Part shown: one piece after another, positions 34,197-43,132 of the stretch
Layout of the letters: every line of letters begins with the position of its first letter
Numbering within the stretch: position 1 is the stretch's first letter
Notes under the pieces: model-generated
The model's input: the letters and a program-made list of their open reading frames with translations, nothing else
Databases searched by the model: none
What the model was told of the DNA's origin: nothing
Assembly (NCBI GenBank): GCA_017936765.1
Contig: JAGBEX010000014.1
Coordinates: 186,001 to 250,000 of the forward strand
Length of the DNA stretch: 64,000 bases
DNA from: Clostridia bacterium
GTDB lineage: Bacteria > Bacillota > Clostridia > Christensenellales > Aristaeellaceae
Reading direction: 5' to 3'
Program-made: the position numbers and the translations under genes

Positions 34197-35272
34197 GCTG
34201 CATCTCCCTTCTGCAGCGCTTTGGCTGCCTTTTTACGGGCGCGGCGTGCCTGGAAAGCAGCGGTGATGCCCTGCTCGGCCGCCATGAAGAAAATGATGAT
34301 GGACTGGATCAGCACGATCAGCGAGGAGGGGATGCTGGCGTTCAGTTCCATGGCCGCGCCGCCGATCTCCATAGCACCGAAGAACAGGCTCATGAGGATG
34401 ATACCCACCGGGTTGTAGCGCATGATCATGGCCACCAGCATACCATCGAAATAGAACTCGCTGGAGACGGACTCGATGAAGCGCCCATGGAGACCGAAGA
34501 TCTCGAACATGCCCACCAGGCCGCAGATGGCACCAGAGGCAACCATGCTCCACAGCGCCAGCTTGCTGGACTTGATGCCGCTGTATTTGGCAAAGCGCTC
34601 GTTCTCGCCGGTGAGCTTCATCTGGAAGCCGGTGGTGGACTTTTTCATCAGGTACCAGACCACCAGGGCAATGATGGCCGCCAGGAAGATGCTCTCGGTG
34701 AGGCTGGAGCGCCGCACGATGCGGGAGAACATGAAGGCAGGGTCGATGGCGTCGGTGCCGGCGGAAACACCCTTCTCTGCGGTCTTCAGGGGGCCGTTGG
34801 TGAGGAAGGAGCAGAAGTAGATGGCAGCTGAATTCAGCATGATAGTGGTGATGACCTCGTTCACCTTCATCTTCACCTTCAGCATACCGGGGATCCAGGC
34901 GTAGATGCCGCCAGCCAGCATGGCAGCCAGCAGGCACAGGGGTACGGCGATCCAGGGAGAGGTGCCGGTGAGCCTTGCGCCCACCCAGGCAGAGGCCATA
35001 GCGCCCAGATACAGCTGACCTTCGCCACCCACGTTGAAGATGCCTGCATGGGCGGCAATGGCGGTGGCCAGGCCGCACAGGCACAGGGTGGATGCCTTGG
35101 CCAGGGTGTTGGCCGAGGCGCGCTGGGTGCCGAAAGCGCCCTGGAACATGAGGGTGTAGCCCTCAATGGGGTCATGGCCGGACAGCGCCATGATCACGCC
35201 ACCAAGGATGAAGGCGGCGGCCACGGCGATGAACAGGGAGAGCAGGTAGCTCATGTTTTTGCGAAGCTTCAT
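34193..35272 (-). CDS. BMP-type ABC transporter permease (nucleoside/simple sugar)
   Basis: A 359-residue permease of the NupP/YufP type. It has a basic N-terminus, HAGIFNVGGEGQLYLGAMASAW and VKMKVNEVITTIMLNSAAIYF in outline, and a basic C-terminal tail. It overlaps the ATPase gene by 4 bp and the next permease by 4 bp. Confidence 0.9.
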   Translation of the reverse strand: MKLRKNMSYLLSLFIAVAAAFILGGVIMALSGHDPIEGYTLMFQGAFGTQRASANTLAKASTLCLCGLATAIAAHAGIFNVGGEGQLYLGAMASAWVGARLTGTSPWIAVPLCLLAAMLAGGIYAWIPGMLKVKMKVNEVITTIMLNSAAIYFCSFLTNGPLKTAEKGVSAGTDAIDPAFMFSRIVRRSSLTESIFLAAIIALVVWYLMKKSTTGFQMKLTGENERFAKYSGIKSSKLALWSMVASGAICGLVGMFEIFGLHGRFIESVSSEFYFDGMLVAMIMRYNPVGIILMSLFFGAMEIGGAAMELNASIPSSLIVLIQSIIIFFMAAEQGITAAFQARRARKKAAKALQKGDAA

Positions 35273-36813
35273 GCGTCTGCCTCCTTCCGTCCGCCAGTCA
35301 TGTAGTAGCTGATTTCTGTTTTGGCAATGGTGTCCGGGGTGAATTCACCAGTAATGCGGCCTTCGTAGACCGTCACCAGCCTGTCGGACAGCCGGTAGAG
35401 TTCATCCAGGTCGGCGCTGACCAGGAGGATCGCGCAGCCTGCGTTGCGCTTGTCCATGATCAGCTGGTGAATGGCCTCCATGGCGCCGATGTCCACGCCA
35501 CGGGTGGGCTGGGAGATGATCAGCACCGGGGTCTCGAAGGAGAACTCGCGGGCGACAACTACCTTCTGCATATTGCCGCCGGAAAGACTGCCCACAGCGG
35601 TGTCGATACCAGCGCCGCGAATGTCGAATTTCTCGGAGATCTCCCGGGCGTACTGGCGCACGGCACGCTTTTTCATGTGGGTCTTGAACAAGGAGAAGCG
35701 GGGCAGCTTTTCCTTGCCGACGATGAGGTTGTCCGTCACGTCAGCAGGAGCGGAAACGCCGGTGGAGAGGCGATCCTCCGGCACATGGGCCACGCCCAGG
35801 GCGCGAACCTGCCCGGCATTCATGCCAGCGATGGACTTGCCGTTGATGACCACGTTACCCTTGGTAAAGCTGCGCATACCTGCCACGGCCTCGATCAGCT
35901 CGCTCTGGCCATTGCCCTCGATGCCTGCAATGCCCAGAATCTCGCCGCGATGGACGGTGAGGCTCAGGCCGCGCACAGCGGGCAGGCCACGGTTGTCCGT
36001 CACATGGAGATCGCTGATCTCAATGGCAGCCTCGTTGTCGGTGACGATGGGGTCGTTGCGGTCAAGCTGACCCAGCAGCACATCGCGGCCGACCATCATG
36101 GAGGCCAGGATGCGCTCGTTCACATCGGCGGTGTTCTCCACGCTGACCAGTTTGCCGCCGCGCATCACGCCCACGCGGTCGGAAATGGCCATCACCTCAT
36201 AGAGCTTGTGGGTGATGATGATGATGGTCATCTGCTTTTCCTTCACGATGCGGCGGATCACGGAGAACAGCTCATCGGTCTCCTGGGGCGTCAGCACGGC
36301 GGTGGGTTCGTCCAGGATGAGGATATCCGCGCCGCGGTGCAGCGTTTTGAGGATCTCCACGCGCTGCTGCAGACCCACGCTGATATCAGCCACCTTGGCA
36401 GCAGGATCAACGGTGAGGCCGTATTCCTCCACAAGGGAATCGGTGATGGCCTTGGCCTTGTGGAAATCGTAGAACAGGCCGCGGTGCTTGGGTTCGCGGC
36501 CCAGAACGATGTTCTGCGCCACGGTGAAGGACGGAACCAGCATGAAGTGCTGATGCACCATGCCCACGCCCCGCTCAATGGCCTGGCTGGGGGAGAAGTG
36601 GGTCATCTTCTGCCCCTTGATGGTCACCTCACCGCTGGTGGGAGTGTTCATGCCATAGAGAATGTTCATCAGGGTGGACTTGCCTGCACCGTTTTCACCC
36701 ACAAGGGCAAAGACCTCGCCCTTGTGGATGTCCAGGCTCACGTCATGGTTGGCCAGCACGCCGGGAAACTGCATGGATACATTGCGGAAGGATACGATGG
36801 TTTCGCTTGCCAT
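35269..36813 (-). CDS. Double-domain ABC transporter ATPase (nucleoside/simple sugar)
   Basis: A 514-residue protein with two fused ATPase domains. The first has GENGAGKSTLMNILYG, VGLQQRVEILKTL and DEPTAVLTPQETDELF. The second has the degenerate P-loop GIEGNGQSELIEAV and LSGGNMQKVVVARE. This is the NupO/YufO layout. It follows the binding-protein gene after an intercistronic stem-loop. Confidence 0.94.
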   Translation of the reverse strand: MASETIVSFRNVSMQFPGVLANHDVSLDIHKGEVFALVGENGAGKSTLMNILYGMNTPTSGEVTIKGQKMTHFSPSQAIERGVGMVHQHFMLVPSFTVAQNIVLGREPKHRGLFYDFHKAKAITDSLVEEYGLTVDPAAKVADISVGLQQRVEILKTLHRGADILILDEPTAVLTPQETDELFSVIRRIVKEKQMTIIIITHKLYEVMAISDRVGVMRGGKLVSVENTADVNERILASMMVGRDVLLGQLDRNDPIVTDNEAAIEISDLHVTDNRGLPAVRGLSLTVHRGEILGIAGIEGNGQSELIEAVAGMRSFTKGNVVINGKSIAGMNAGQVRALGVAHVPEDRLSTGVSAPADVTDNLIVGKEKLPRFSLFKTHMKKRAVRQYAREISEKFDIRGAGIDTAVGSLSGGNMQKVVVAREFSFETPVLIISQPTRGVDIGAMEAIHQLIMDKRNAGCAILLVSADLDELYRLSDRLVTVYEGRITGEFTPDTIAKTEISYYMTGGRKEADA

Positions 36814-36860
36814 GGGATCGCCTCGCAGTAGTTAATTGGAGTGTTAATGGATAAAGGAAA

Positions 36861-36885
36861 AGGGCAGGGAATGCTCCGCTGCCCT
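36861..36885 (-). terminator. Intercistronic stem-loop after the BMP binding-protein gene
   Basis: Stem AGGGCAG (36861-36867) and CTGCCCT (36879-36885). The minus strand continues TTTCCTTT. A partial terminator here would keep binding-protein mRNA above that of the ATPase and permeases. Confidence 0.65.
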
Positions 36886-36900
36886 AAGGGGTCGAAATAA

Positions 36901-37905
36901 TTACTGCAGCGTGGAGGGAACCACGATCTCGCCAGAGACGATCTTCTGAGCCAGGACTTCAACTTCGGCCTTCAGCTCGTCGGAAACCTGCTGGGGCATA
37001 TCCTCGGTGCCATAGGCCACGCCGATGTAGCCGGTGGCCATGTCAGCGCACCAGATCTGGCCGCCCTTGAAGTTCTCGTCCATGTTGGCGATGGTGTTGT
37101 ACAGGGACTTGCCCACATCCTTCACCATGGAGCAGATGATCACGTCGGGGTTGATGTACTTCTGGTCGCTGTCCACGCCGATGGCATAGGCATTCTTCTC
37201 AGCAGCAGCCTCGAACACGCCTTCGCCGGTCTTGCCAGCCACAGCGAACACAATGTCGCAGCCAGCGTCGTACATGGCCAGAGCGGCTTCCTTGCCCTTG
37301 GAGGGATCCTCGAAGTCCTCGGTGTAGCGCTTTTCGATGGCGATATCAGCATTGGCATACTTGGCGCCAGCTTCGTAGCCCGCGATGAAGTCGTTGATGG
37401 TGTCGCTGTCCTGGCCGCCCACAACGCCGATCTTGCTGGTCTTGGACATCTTGCCAGCGATGTAGCCAGTCAGGTAGGAACCCTGATTCTGGGCATAGAT
37501 CACGGACATCAGGTTGTCGCCAATACCGTCCAGGCCATTGTCGATGAACATGAACTTGGTCTCGGGGAAGTCAACGGGCACGCCGGGGGTGGCGGCATTG
37601 CCAGCCAGGGCATCCCAGAACTGCCAGCCCACAGCCACGACCACGTCGTAGTTCTCGGCGGCGGTGACCAGGGCGTTCTCGAACTTGGAGGCGTCCTCGG
37701 CGCACTCGATCACGGTGGTGGTCAGGCCCAGGTCAGCTTCCAGCTTCAGGCGGCCTTCGTTGGCAGAATCGTAGAAGGAACGGTCGCCCAGGGTGCCGGC
37801 AACAACGATGGCCACAGAGGGGCCAGCGGGCTGATCAGCCAGGGCAGGAGCCATAACAGACAGGCAAAGTACCAGAGAGAGAATGAGAGCAATGATCTTC
37901 TTCAT
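36901..37905 (-). CDS. BMP-family ABC transporter substrate-binding protein
   Basis: A 334-residue secreted protein. The signal peptide (MKKIIALILSLVLCLSVMAPALA) ends in an AxA-type site, not a lipobox. The body has VAGTLGDRSFYDSANEGRL, VVVAVGWQFWDALAG, KIGVVGGQDSDTINDFIAGY in outline, and YAIGVDSDQKYINPD. BMP proteins bind nucleosides or related ligands. The lack of a lipid anchor is odd for a monoderm binding protein. Confidence 0.92.
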   Translation of the reverse strand: MKKIIALILSLVLCLSVMAPALADQPAGPSVAIVVAGTLGDRSFYDSANEGRLKLEADLGLTTTVIECAEDASKFENALVTAAENYDVVVAVGWQFWDALAGNAATPGVPVDFPETKFMFIDNGLDGIGDNLMSVIYAQNQGSYLTGYIAGKMSKTSKIGVVGGQDSDTINDFIAGYEAGAKYANADIAIEKRYTEDFEDPSKGKEAALAMYDAGCDIVFAVAGKTGEGVFEAAAEKNAYAIGVDSDQKYINPDVIICSMVKDVGKSLYNTIANMDENFKGGQIWCADMATGYIGVAYGTEDMPQQVSDELKAEVEVLAQKIVSGEIVVPSTLQ

Positions 37906-38061
37906 GCTGCAATACCTCCGGAGATAGGGATCGATGCCGAAACATCGTCATGTGTTTATTCTGTGTGAGATGCTTTTTTTCCTGCCAAAACAAAAAAAGA
38001 GCAGGAATTGTACAATCCTTCATGGTAAAATAAATTGGATTGGTAAAGGAGGTACAGGCCT

Positions 38062-38664
38062 ATGCCCAAGGTTTTGTTTGTGAACGCCTGCGTTCGTGGC
38101 GAGGAGTCCCGCACGCTACGCCTGGCGCGGGTGTTTTTAGATACGCTGAAAAAGACCTGTCCCGGGGTGGAGATCATCCATCAGGATCTGAACACCATGG
38201 GGCTGCGCAGCGTGGACATGGTTACGCTGAGCCGCAAGGAGGCGCTGTGCGACCAGCTGGCATGGGATGATCCGCTGTTTGCACCCACCGTTGCATTTCA
38301 GCAGGCTGAAGCGGTGGTGATCGCTGCGCCCTACTGGGATATGTCCTTTCCTTCCATCCTGAAGGTATGGGTGGAGAACATGTATGTACGTAACCTGACC
38401 TTCAAGTATGTGAACGACCAGTCCGTTGGCCTGTGCCGTGGAAAAGAAGCGGTGTATATCACTACGGCGGGCAGTCCCATCGGCGAGCATGACTGGGGGA
38501 CGGTGTATATCAGGGATGTCATGAAGGTGCTGGGCATCCCTGGCTTTGCCGAGGTGAAGGCCGAAGCCTTTGACCTGGCTGGACGAGATGTTGCGGCCAT
38601 CATGGCCGATGCAGAGGCGCAGGCTGTGCTGGCTGCTCAGCAGCTGGCGAAGAAGCTTGGCTGA
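38062..38664 (+). CDS. Flavodoxin-fold NAD(P)H-dependent oxidoreductase
   Basis: A 200-residue FMN-type reductase. It starts KVLFVNACVRGEESRTLRLA, the phosphate-binding loop of the azoreductase/NQO family. It also has VVIAAPYWDMSFPSILKVW and the GSPIGEHDWGTVYIRDVM segment. AAAGGAGG precedes the ATG. Its 3' end overlaps the convergent CmpB gene by 65 bp. Confidence 0.9.
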   Translation: MPKVLFVNACVRGEESRTLRLARVFLDTLKKTCPGVEIIHQDLNTMGLRSVDMVTLSRKEALCDQLAWDDPLFAPTVAFQQAEAVVIAAPYWDMSFPSILKVWVENMYVRNLTFKYVNDQSVGLCRGKEAVYITTAGSPIGEHDWGTVYIRDVMKVLGIPGFAEVKAEAFDLAGRDVAAIMADAEAQAVLAAQQLAKKLG

Positions 38665-38995
38665 CGGCCTTTTCTGCAAGCAGATAGGCCGCGGATAATC
38701 CGCACCATGCCAATGAGAACGGCAGGCACACCTGTCCGCGCCAGTTCAGGGGCATATGGCGGTAGTCCCACACCTGATGGCGGCGGTTCCACACAAGCCC
38801 GCAGCCTGCCTCAATGGCGGTGATGCCCAGGCCGCAAGCCAGAGCCTTGCTCAGCGGAGGCAAATTTGTTTGGCCGATGCAGTGGATCAGCGCGGCGCTC
38901 ATGCCCCCAGCCAGCATCATGCTGGGATGGGTTCGGCCGCGCCAGGCAAGCTCCAGCAGGGGATATCCCACGGCGCCGATCAGAAAGGAACGCAT
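38600..38995 (-). CDS. Small CmpB-family (ABC-transporter type IV-like) membrane protein
   Basis: A 131-residue protein with about four helices. The segment VWDYRHMPLNWRGQVCLPFSLAW is close to the hallmark of PF06541-type CmpB proteins, of unknown function. Its GGAGGTGAT ribosome-binding site lies inside a 13-bp hairpin. The last 65 bp overlap the convergent oxidoreductase gene. Confidence 0.8.
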   Translation of the reverse strand: MRSFLIGAVGYPLLELAWRGRTHPSMMLAGGMSAALIHCIGQTNLPPLSKALACGLGITAIEAGCGLVWNRRHQVWDYRHMPLNWRGQVCLPFSLAWCGLSAAYLLAEKAVSQASSPAAEQPAQPAPLHRP

Positions 38996-38999
38996 ATAG

Positions 39000-39033
39000 A
39001 ATCACCTCCGGGATAGGTTGCCCGGAGGTGATT
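39000..39033 (-). promoter_or_regulatory. Hairpin sequestering the CmpB ribosome-binding site
   Basis: A perfect 13-bp inverted repeat, AATCACCTCCGGG (39000-39012) and CCCGGAGGTGATT (39021-39033), with an 8-nt loop. On the minus strand the 3' arm contains GGAGGTGAT, the only ribosome-binding site of the CmpB gene. The hairpin lies 13 bp after the hflC stop and may also act as a terminator. Confidence 0.7.
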
Positions 39034-39046
39034 TTGCATATGCGGT

Positions 39047-40090
39047 TTACTTCACGAACTGCATCAGATCCGCGAAGAGGGGATTGGTCTGATCCAGCAC
39101 CAGGGTGGCGTTATCGCCCAGGGCAGCTTCCAGCGCCTGCAGGCTGCGCCAATAGGCGTAGAAGTCGGCATCCACGCTGTAGGCATTGGCGTAGATCTCG
39201 GCGGCCATAGCCTCGGCTTCACCGCGGATGGTACCGGCGTCGCTGACAGCGGCAGCCTCGATCTGACGGGCTTCCAGGTCAGCAGCGGCGACCACCTTGT
39301 TGTACTCCTCGTCGCCTTCGCTGCGCAGCTGCTGGGCTTCCTTGGCACGGTCTGCCTGCATACGGGCGTAGGTGGACTCGATGTTGCCGGTGGGCAGGAT
39401 GGTGCGGTGGATCTGGATATCCTTCACCTCGATGCCGCGGACGCACATATCCTGGTTGACGATGTTCAGGCCTTCCTGCAGGGCGTTGTTCAAGGCGTCC
39501 TTGTTGGAGATGAAGTTGTCGGCCAGCATACGGTTGATCAGTTGCACGATCACGGGATGGATGATGTTGTCCAGCTGGTTCTCGGCGGCGGTCATGCTGC
39601 CCAGCTTCAGGCTGAACAAGGCGGGATCGGTAATGCTCCACTGGGCGTAGGTGGTGATGTAGTACTGCTTTTTCTCCAGGGTGTTCACCACTTCGCTGTC
39701 GGAAATGTAGGTGTACAGGCGGGAGGAATACTTTTCCACCTTGTCGATAAAGGGAACCTTGAAGTGCAGACCGCTGCCCACCTGCATTTTCACGCTGCCG
39801 GAGGAGGTGATCTCGTCCTTCAGCTGCTCGGCATATTTGTCGTGGAAGTCATTGTCCGTGTTGGTGATGATGCGCTTGATCACGCCAAAGCGGCTGACCA
39901 TAGCCTGCTCGGCTTCGCCCACGATAAACACGCTCTCGCTGAACAAAACCAGGGCGAGGATGGCGATCACGGCAATGAGTACGGTGTGGCCGCCATGCTT
40001 CTTGATGAAGTTCTTGGCCTTGACCTCATTGATGTTGATGGGCTGCTGATAGGCGGTTTGTTGCTGCTGATTGCTGTTATTCCAATCCAT
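39047..40090 (-). CDS. hflC: HflC-like SPFH/band-7 protein
   Basis: A 347-residue protein. A polar N-terminus with Gln/Asn-rich sequence precedes a membrane helix (about 35-55). The SPFH domain follows (VGEAEQAMVSRFGVIKRI, GLHFKVPFIDKVEKY). A coiled coil rich in Ala/Glu (about 240-290, YARMQADRAKEAQQLRSEGD) completes it. HflC and HflK form a membrane cage around FtsH. It starts 2 bp after hflK. Confidence 0.88.
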   Translation of the reverse strand: MDWNNSNQQQQTAYQQPININEVKAKNFIKKHGGHTVLIAVIAILALVLFSESVFIVGEAEQAMVSRFGVIKRIITNTDNDFHDKYAEQLKDEITSSGSVKMQVGSGLHFKVPFIDKVEKYSSRLYTYISDSEVVNTLEKKQYYITTYAQWSITDPALFSLKLGSMTAAENQLDNIIHPVIVQLINRMLADNFISNKDALNNALQEGLNIVNQDMCVRGIEVKDIQIHRTILPTGNIESTYARMQADRAKEAQQLRSEGDEEYNKVVAAADLEARQIEAAAVSDAGTIRGEAEAMAAEIYANAYSVDADFYAYWRSLQALEAALGDNATLVLDQTNPLFADLMQFVK

Positions 40091-40092
40091 CT

Positions 40093-41061
40093 TTATTCAC
40101 CTCCGGCCACGGCGGCAGCGCCAGTAGAGACGGGAGCGCCGTTCAGGTCAAGGAGCTTGGTGGTGCCGGTGTCGCTGTCAACAAGGTAGAGCTTGTTGGC
40201 GCTGGACAGCACCTTCTCCAGGGTCTCGATCAGCAGGCGGGTGCGGGTGATCTCCGGGGCCGTCTGATACTTTTCATACACGGCCTTGAACACGGCCACG
40301 TCCGCCTCGGCAGCGGCCACGGTCTCGGCCTTGAAGCCCTCGGCCTCCTGCAGCACGGCATATGCGCGGCTGCGGGCGGTGGGCAGCACATTGTTCTTGT
40401 AGCGCTCGGCTTCGTCCAGGCGCTTGGTCTTTTCGTTCTTGGCGTTGTTCACGTCCTCGTAGGCAGAGGCGACCTCGGCAGGGACGGTGATGTTCTGGAT
40501 GCGCACGTCGTTGATCTTCACGCCCATCTCATAGCTATCGATCAACGCCTGGAAATCCGGCAGCACTTCGCGCTCGATCTCTTCCTTGTTCAGCAGAGCG
40601 TCGTCCAGGCTGCGGTTTTGGATGTTGCGGCGGATGACTGCCTCAAAGGCCAGCTGCAGGGTGCCTTCGGGATCATGAACGTCGAAGGCGTATTGCTTCA
40701 CATCGCGGATGGTGTACTGATAAATTGCCTCCAGGGACACGATGCTGTTGTCGTTGGTGAGCATCACGCCCTCGTCGGTCTCGTCGGCATACTTGGCGGC
40801 AATGCCGTAGCTGCCCTGACGGGTGGTGCGGAAGCCGTATTCCTTGGTGTGGATGGTGGTGACGGATTCGCTGATGATATCCTGCACCAGAGGGAAGTGC
40901 CAGTACAGGCCGGGGCCATGGGTGGCGGTGACCTTGCCGAAGGTCAGCACCAAAGCCTCTTCGCCCTGGCCGACGCGGTAAAAGCCGCCCCAGCCGATGA
41001 GGACCACCACGGCCAGCACGCAGATCAGCGCAATGGCGCCTGTTTTGAGTTTGCGTTTCAT
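40093..41061 (-). CDS. hflK: HflK-like SPFH/band-7 protein
   Basis: A 322-residue protein. One N-terminal membrane helix (8-28), then the SPFH domain with GQGEEALVLTFGKVTATHGPGLYW in outline, and a long coiled coil from about 200. It is the first gene of the pair. The ATG at 41061 follows AAGGAGCTTATC; the longer frame to 41310 would run through the promoter. It is divergent from the radical SAM operon. Confidence 0.87.
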   Translation of the reverse strand: MKRKLKTGAIALICVLAVVVLIGWGGFYRVGQGEEALVLTFGKVTATHGPGLYWHFPLVQDIISESVTTIHTKEYGFRTTRQGSYGIAAKYADETDEGVMLTNDNSIVSLEAIYQYTIRDVKQYAFDVHDPEGTLQLAFEAVIRRNIQNRSLDDALLNKEEIEREVLPDFQALIDSYEMGVKINDVRIQNITVPAEVASAYEDVNNAKNEKTKRLDEAERYKNNVLPTARSRAYAVLQEAEGFKAETVAAAEADVAVFKAVYEKYQTAPEITRTRLLIETLEKVLSSANKLYLVDSDTGTTKLLDLNGAPVSTGAAAVAGGE

Positions 41062-41103
41062 GATAAGCTCCTTTCTTGGCAAGCATTCTGTTGAAACAAG
41101 TGT

Positions 41104-41132
41104 ATCATACCACAATGTGTCCCTGTTGTGAA
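41104..41132 (-). promoter_or_regulatory. hflK-hflC promoter
   Basis: Minus-strand TTCACA (41132-41127) and TATGAT (41109-41104), 17-bp spacer, 42 bp before the hflK ATG. Confidence 0.65.
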
Positions 41133-41221
41133 GAAATTCCTGTTCAAGCATACACGCAGACGACTGAAAGATACATTCTTTGTGCTGAAAGCAAAAATTT
41201 CTTCCATGCGGCTTGCGGAGG

Positions 41222-41250
41222 TTGACCATCCGCCGCCAAAATGGTACATT
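41222..41250 (+). promoter_or_regulatory. Promoter of the radical SAM-mutSL operon
   Basis: TTGACC (41222-41227), 17 bp, TACATT (41245-41250). A perfect TATAAT at 41250-41255 overlaps it but has no -35 at proper spacing. Confidence 0.5.
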
Positions 41251-41284
41251 ATAATGTGTGTTTTTTATAAAGGAGGCACGTGAT

Positions 41285-43132
41285 TTGTATTCCGATAAGA
41301 TCGAAGCCATGCTGGAAAAGGTGCAAAAGGCGCCCCGCTACACCGGCGGTGAAATGAACACCGCCCTCAAGCCCTGGGAGGACGCCGAGCTGCACTTCGC
41401 ATTCTGCTTTCCTGATACCTACGAGGTGGCCATGTCCCACCTGGGCATGAAGATCCTCTATGCTGTGATCAATCAGCAGCCCTGGAGCCTGTGTGAGCGC
41501 GTATGTATGCCCTGGGTGGACATGATGGCGCTGATGGAGCAGGAGGACGTGCCGCTGTTTTCCCTGGAAAACCGCAAGCCGCTGAACACCTTCGACGTGG
41601 TGGGCTTCACCCTGCAATATGAGATGAGCTACACCAATGTGCTGGCTATGCTGAAGCTGGGTCGCATCCCGCTGCGTCGCTGCGAGCGCGGGCAGGATGA
41701 CCCCATCGTGGTGGCGGGCGGCCCCTGCGCCTTCAACCCGGAACCCCTGGCGGATGTGATCGATGCCTTCATGGTGGGTGACGGCGAAGAGCAGATCGTG
41801 GAACTGAACCGGGTGATCCGCGACTGGAAGAAGAGCGGCGAACCCCGCGAAGTATGCCTGAAGAAGCTGGCCGCGGTGCAGGGCGTGTACGTGCCTGCGC
41901 TGTACGATGTGACCTACAATGCCGATGGCACCATTGCCTCCTTCAAGCCCAACTGCCCCGAAGCGCCGGAGCGGGTGGTGAAGGCCATCATCACCGATCT
42001 GGACAAGGCCTTCTATCCCACGGAGATCCCGGTGCCTTATACCGAGATCATCCATGACCGCATCATGCTGGAGATCATGCGTGGCTGCACCCGTGGCTGC
42101 CGCTTCTGCGAGGCGGGTATGCTGTACCGTCCCGTGCGCGAACGCAGCCTGGAGCATCTGGTGGAGCTGGCCGAGAAGCTGGAGGCCTCCACCGGCTATG
42201 AGGAAATGAGCCTGTCCAGCCTGTCCAGCGGCGACTATACCTGCCTGGCGGAACTGATCCGGGAGCTGATGAAGCGCCTGAACGAGAAGCGGGTGGCCAT
42301 CAGCCTGCCCTCGCTGCGTATCGACAGCGTGTTGAAGGATTCCCTGGAGGAGACCCAGAAGACCCGCAAGACCTCCCTGACCTTTGCGCCGGAGGCTGGC
42401 ACCCAGCGCCTGCGTGACGTGATCAACAAGGGTGTGACGGAGGAAGACCTGATCGAGAAGGTGAACGACGCCTTCCAGGGTGGCTGGAGCAGCGTGAAGC
42501 TGTACTTCATGATGGGCCTGCCCACCGAGACCTACGAGGATCTGGACGGCATTGCCGATCTGGCCCGCAAGGTGGTGAACGCCTACTTTGCCGTACCCAA
42601 GGATAAGCGTGCCAAGGGCTTCCGCGTGACCTGTTCTGCCTCGGTGTTCGTACCCAAGCCCTTCACGCCCTTCCAATGGGAACCCCAGGACTCCCTGGCG
42701 GTGGTGCAGGACAAGCAGCTCCACCTGCGGGACGCCCTGCGCAAGGTGAAGGGTGTGAATTTCAACTATCACGAGTCCGGACTGAGCTATCTGGAAGCCT
42801 GCTTTGCCCGCGGCGACCGTCGCATGGGCGAGGTGCTGCTCAAGGCCTTTGAGAAGGGCTGTATGCTGGATGGCTGGACGGAGCATTTCAAGTACGATAT
42901 CTGGATGGAAGCCTTTGACGAGTGCGGCATTGACCCGGCATTCTACGCCTATCGCCGCCGCGAGAAGGACGAGATACTGCCCTGGGACTTCATCGACAGC
43001 GGCATCACCAAGGAATTCCTGTGGCGCGAGAAGGAAAAGGCCGACCGTGCCGAGGTGACCCGTGACTGCCGACAGGGCTGCAACGGCTGCGGCCTGCAGC
43101 GATTCAAGGGGGTGTGTTCCTTTTGCGGATGA
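41285..43132 (+). CDS. B12-binding-type radical SAM protein (TIGR03960-like)
   Basis: A 615-residue protein. The N-terminal domain is B12-binding-like (FCFPDTYEVAMSHLGMKILY, VVGFTLQYEMSYTNVLAML). The radical SAM domain carries the cluster motif CTRGCRFCEAG at about 262-272, and the C-terminus ends in a Cys-rich segment (CRQGCNGCGLQ, CSFCG). A TTG at 41285, 8 nt after AAGGAGG, is the best start. The partner is the DUF2344 protein encoded next. The substrate is unknown; the context is RNA metabolism. Confidence 0.9.
   Translation: MYSDKIEAMLEKVQKAPRYTGGEMNTALKPWEDAELHFAFCFPDTYEVAMSHLGMKILYAVINQQPWSLCERVCMPWVDMMALMEQEDVPLFSLENRKPLNTFDVVGFTLQYEMSYTNVLAMLKLGRIPLRRCERGQDDPIVVAGGPCAFNPEPLADVIDAFMVGDGEEQIVELNRVIRDWKKSGEPREVCLKKLAAVQGVYVPALYDVTYNADGTIASFKPNCPEAPERVVKAIITDLDKAFYPTEIPVPYTEIIHDRIMLEIMRGCTRGCRFCEAGMLYRPVRERSLEHLVELAEKLEASTGYEEMSLSSLSSGDYTCLAELIRELMKRLNEKRVAISLPSLRIDSVLKDSLEETQKTRKTSLTFAPEAGTQRLRDVINKGVTEEDLIEKVNDAFQGGWSSVKLYFMMGLPTETYEDLDGIADLARKVVNAYFAVPKDKRAKGFRVTCSASVFVPKPFTPFQWEPQDSLAVVQDKQLHLRDALRKVKGVNFNYHESGLSYLEACFARGDRRMGEVLLKAFEKGCMLDGWTEHFKYDIWMEAFDECGIDPAFYAYRRREKDEILPWDFIDSGITKEFLWREKEKADRAEVTRDCRQGCNGCGLQRFKGVCSFCG

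Noticed and set aside
37840..37905. Lipobox in the BMP binding protein (VLCLS)
   Set aside because: The residue before Cys is Leu rather than Ala, Gly or Ser, and a typical AxA cleavage site follows.
41249..42886. Minus-strand frame of 545 codons opposite the radical SAM gene
   Set aside because: Shadow composition, and it would cross the divergent promoter region.
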